From: Prevotella sp.
Lineage (GTDB): Bacteria; Bacteroidota; Bacteroidia; Bacteroidales; Bacteroidaceae
Assembly: GCA_022732315.1 (NCBI GenBank)
Contig: JAIJUV010000053.1
Span: 1-14,653 of the forward strand
Direction of reading: 5' to 3'
DNA: 14,653 nucleotides
Shown here: positions 14,630-14,653 of the stretch, piece after piece
Layout of the letters: each line of letters begins with the position of its first letter
How positions within the stretch are numbered: the stretch's first letter is position 1
The notes under the pieces: model-generated
Database searches by the model: none
The model's input: only the letters and a program-made list of their open reading frames with translations
What the model was told of the DNA's origin: nothing
Position numbers and translations under genes: made by a program

Positions 14630-14653
14630 ATGTCAGAAATTGAAAGCAAAGTA
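14630..14653 (+). CDS. acpP: N-terminus of a gene, probably acyl carrier protein
   Basis: Only eight codons are inside the window: M-S-E-I-E-S-K-V. Bacteroidales acyl carrier proteins commonly start MSEI(A/E)S(R/K)VK, so AcpP, the phosphopantetheine-bearing carrier of fatty-acid synthesis, is the best guess. The strong promoter just upstream suits a highly expressed gene. The serine attachment site and the rest of the fold are outside, so this is tentative. Confidence 0.55.

Noticed and set aside
14398..14649. 83-codon minus-strand frame over the divergent promoter region
   Set aside because: It covers two promoters, the dyad and the start of the acpP-like gene. The phenylalanine-rich translation reflects the A-rich top strand.

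Overview
The window looks like a chromosomal segment of a Bacteroidales bacterium, most likely a Prevotella/Segatella-type gut or oral species. The evidence is a PorZ-like type IX secretion (T9SS) protein, a secreted CotH-like protein ending in a Prevotella-style C-terminal tail, a DUF4254-GT9 gene pair, several -33/-7 promoters of the Bacteroidetes kind (TTTG, about 20 bp, then TAnnTTTG), and AT-rich leaders with weak Shine-Dalgarno sequences. The species call is inference from sequence style.

Layout. Positions 1-1937 (+) are housekeeping genes: the 3' end of leuS, a terminator-like hairpin, a YitT-family membrane protein, and an RdgB/HAM1 nucleotide-pool sanitising enzyme. Positions 1956-10982 (+) hold a tightly packed surface-glycan/secretion block: a secreted CotH-kinase-like protein, a GT2 glycosyltransferase, a PorZ-like beta-propeller protein with a T9SS C-terminal domain, a GT-C-type membrane glycosyltransferase, two further GT2 enzymes and a GT-B (GT4-like) enzyme. 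Start/stop overlaps (ATGA, TAATG and a 46-bp overlap) argue for an operon. A near-leaderless internal promoter sits just ahead of the second GT2.

Positions 10983-11117 form a convergent intergenic region with three copies of CCTTAAGG(C/A)TAAATAT at an exact 22-bp period. The copies can fold into alternative hairpins, and a separate hairpin lies beside nadA. Positions 11118-12110 (-) encode quinolinate synthase NadA. About 540 bp without a convincing gene follow (12111-12650). This stretch is rich in DnaA-box-like TGTGGATAA motifs and AT-rich tracts and is a candidate origin-like or DnaA-binding region; more boxes continue into the next gene. Positions 12651-14379 (-) are a GT9 heptosyltransferase-like gene and the DUF4254 gene upstream of it. 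A divergent promoter region (14380-14629) carries a tandem repeat and a dyad, then the first eight codons of a gene that looks like acpP (+).

How the genes may work together. In Porphyromonas gingivalis, PorZ hands anionic LPS to the PorU sortase, which joins it to T9SS cargo. A PorZ-like gene physically coupled to four or five glycosyltransferases and to a secreted kinase-like protein suggests a locus making or adapting the glycan used for T9SS surface anchoring. That link is inference. The gene families themselves are well supported.
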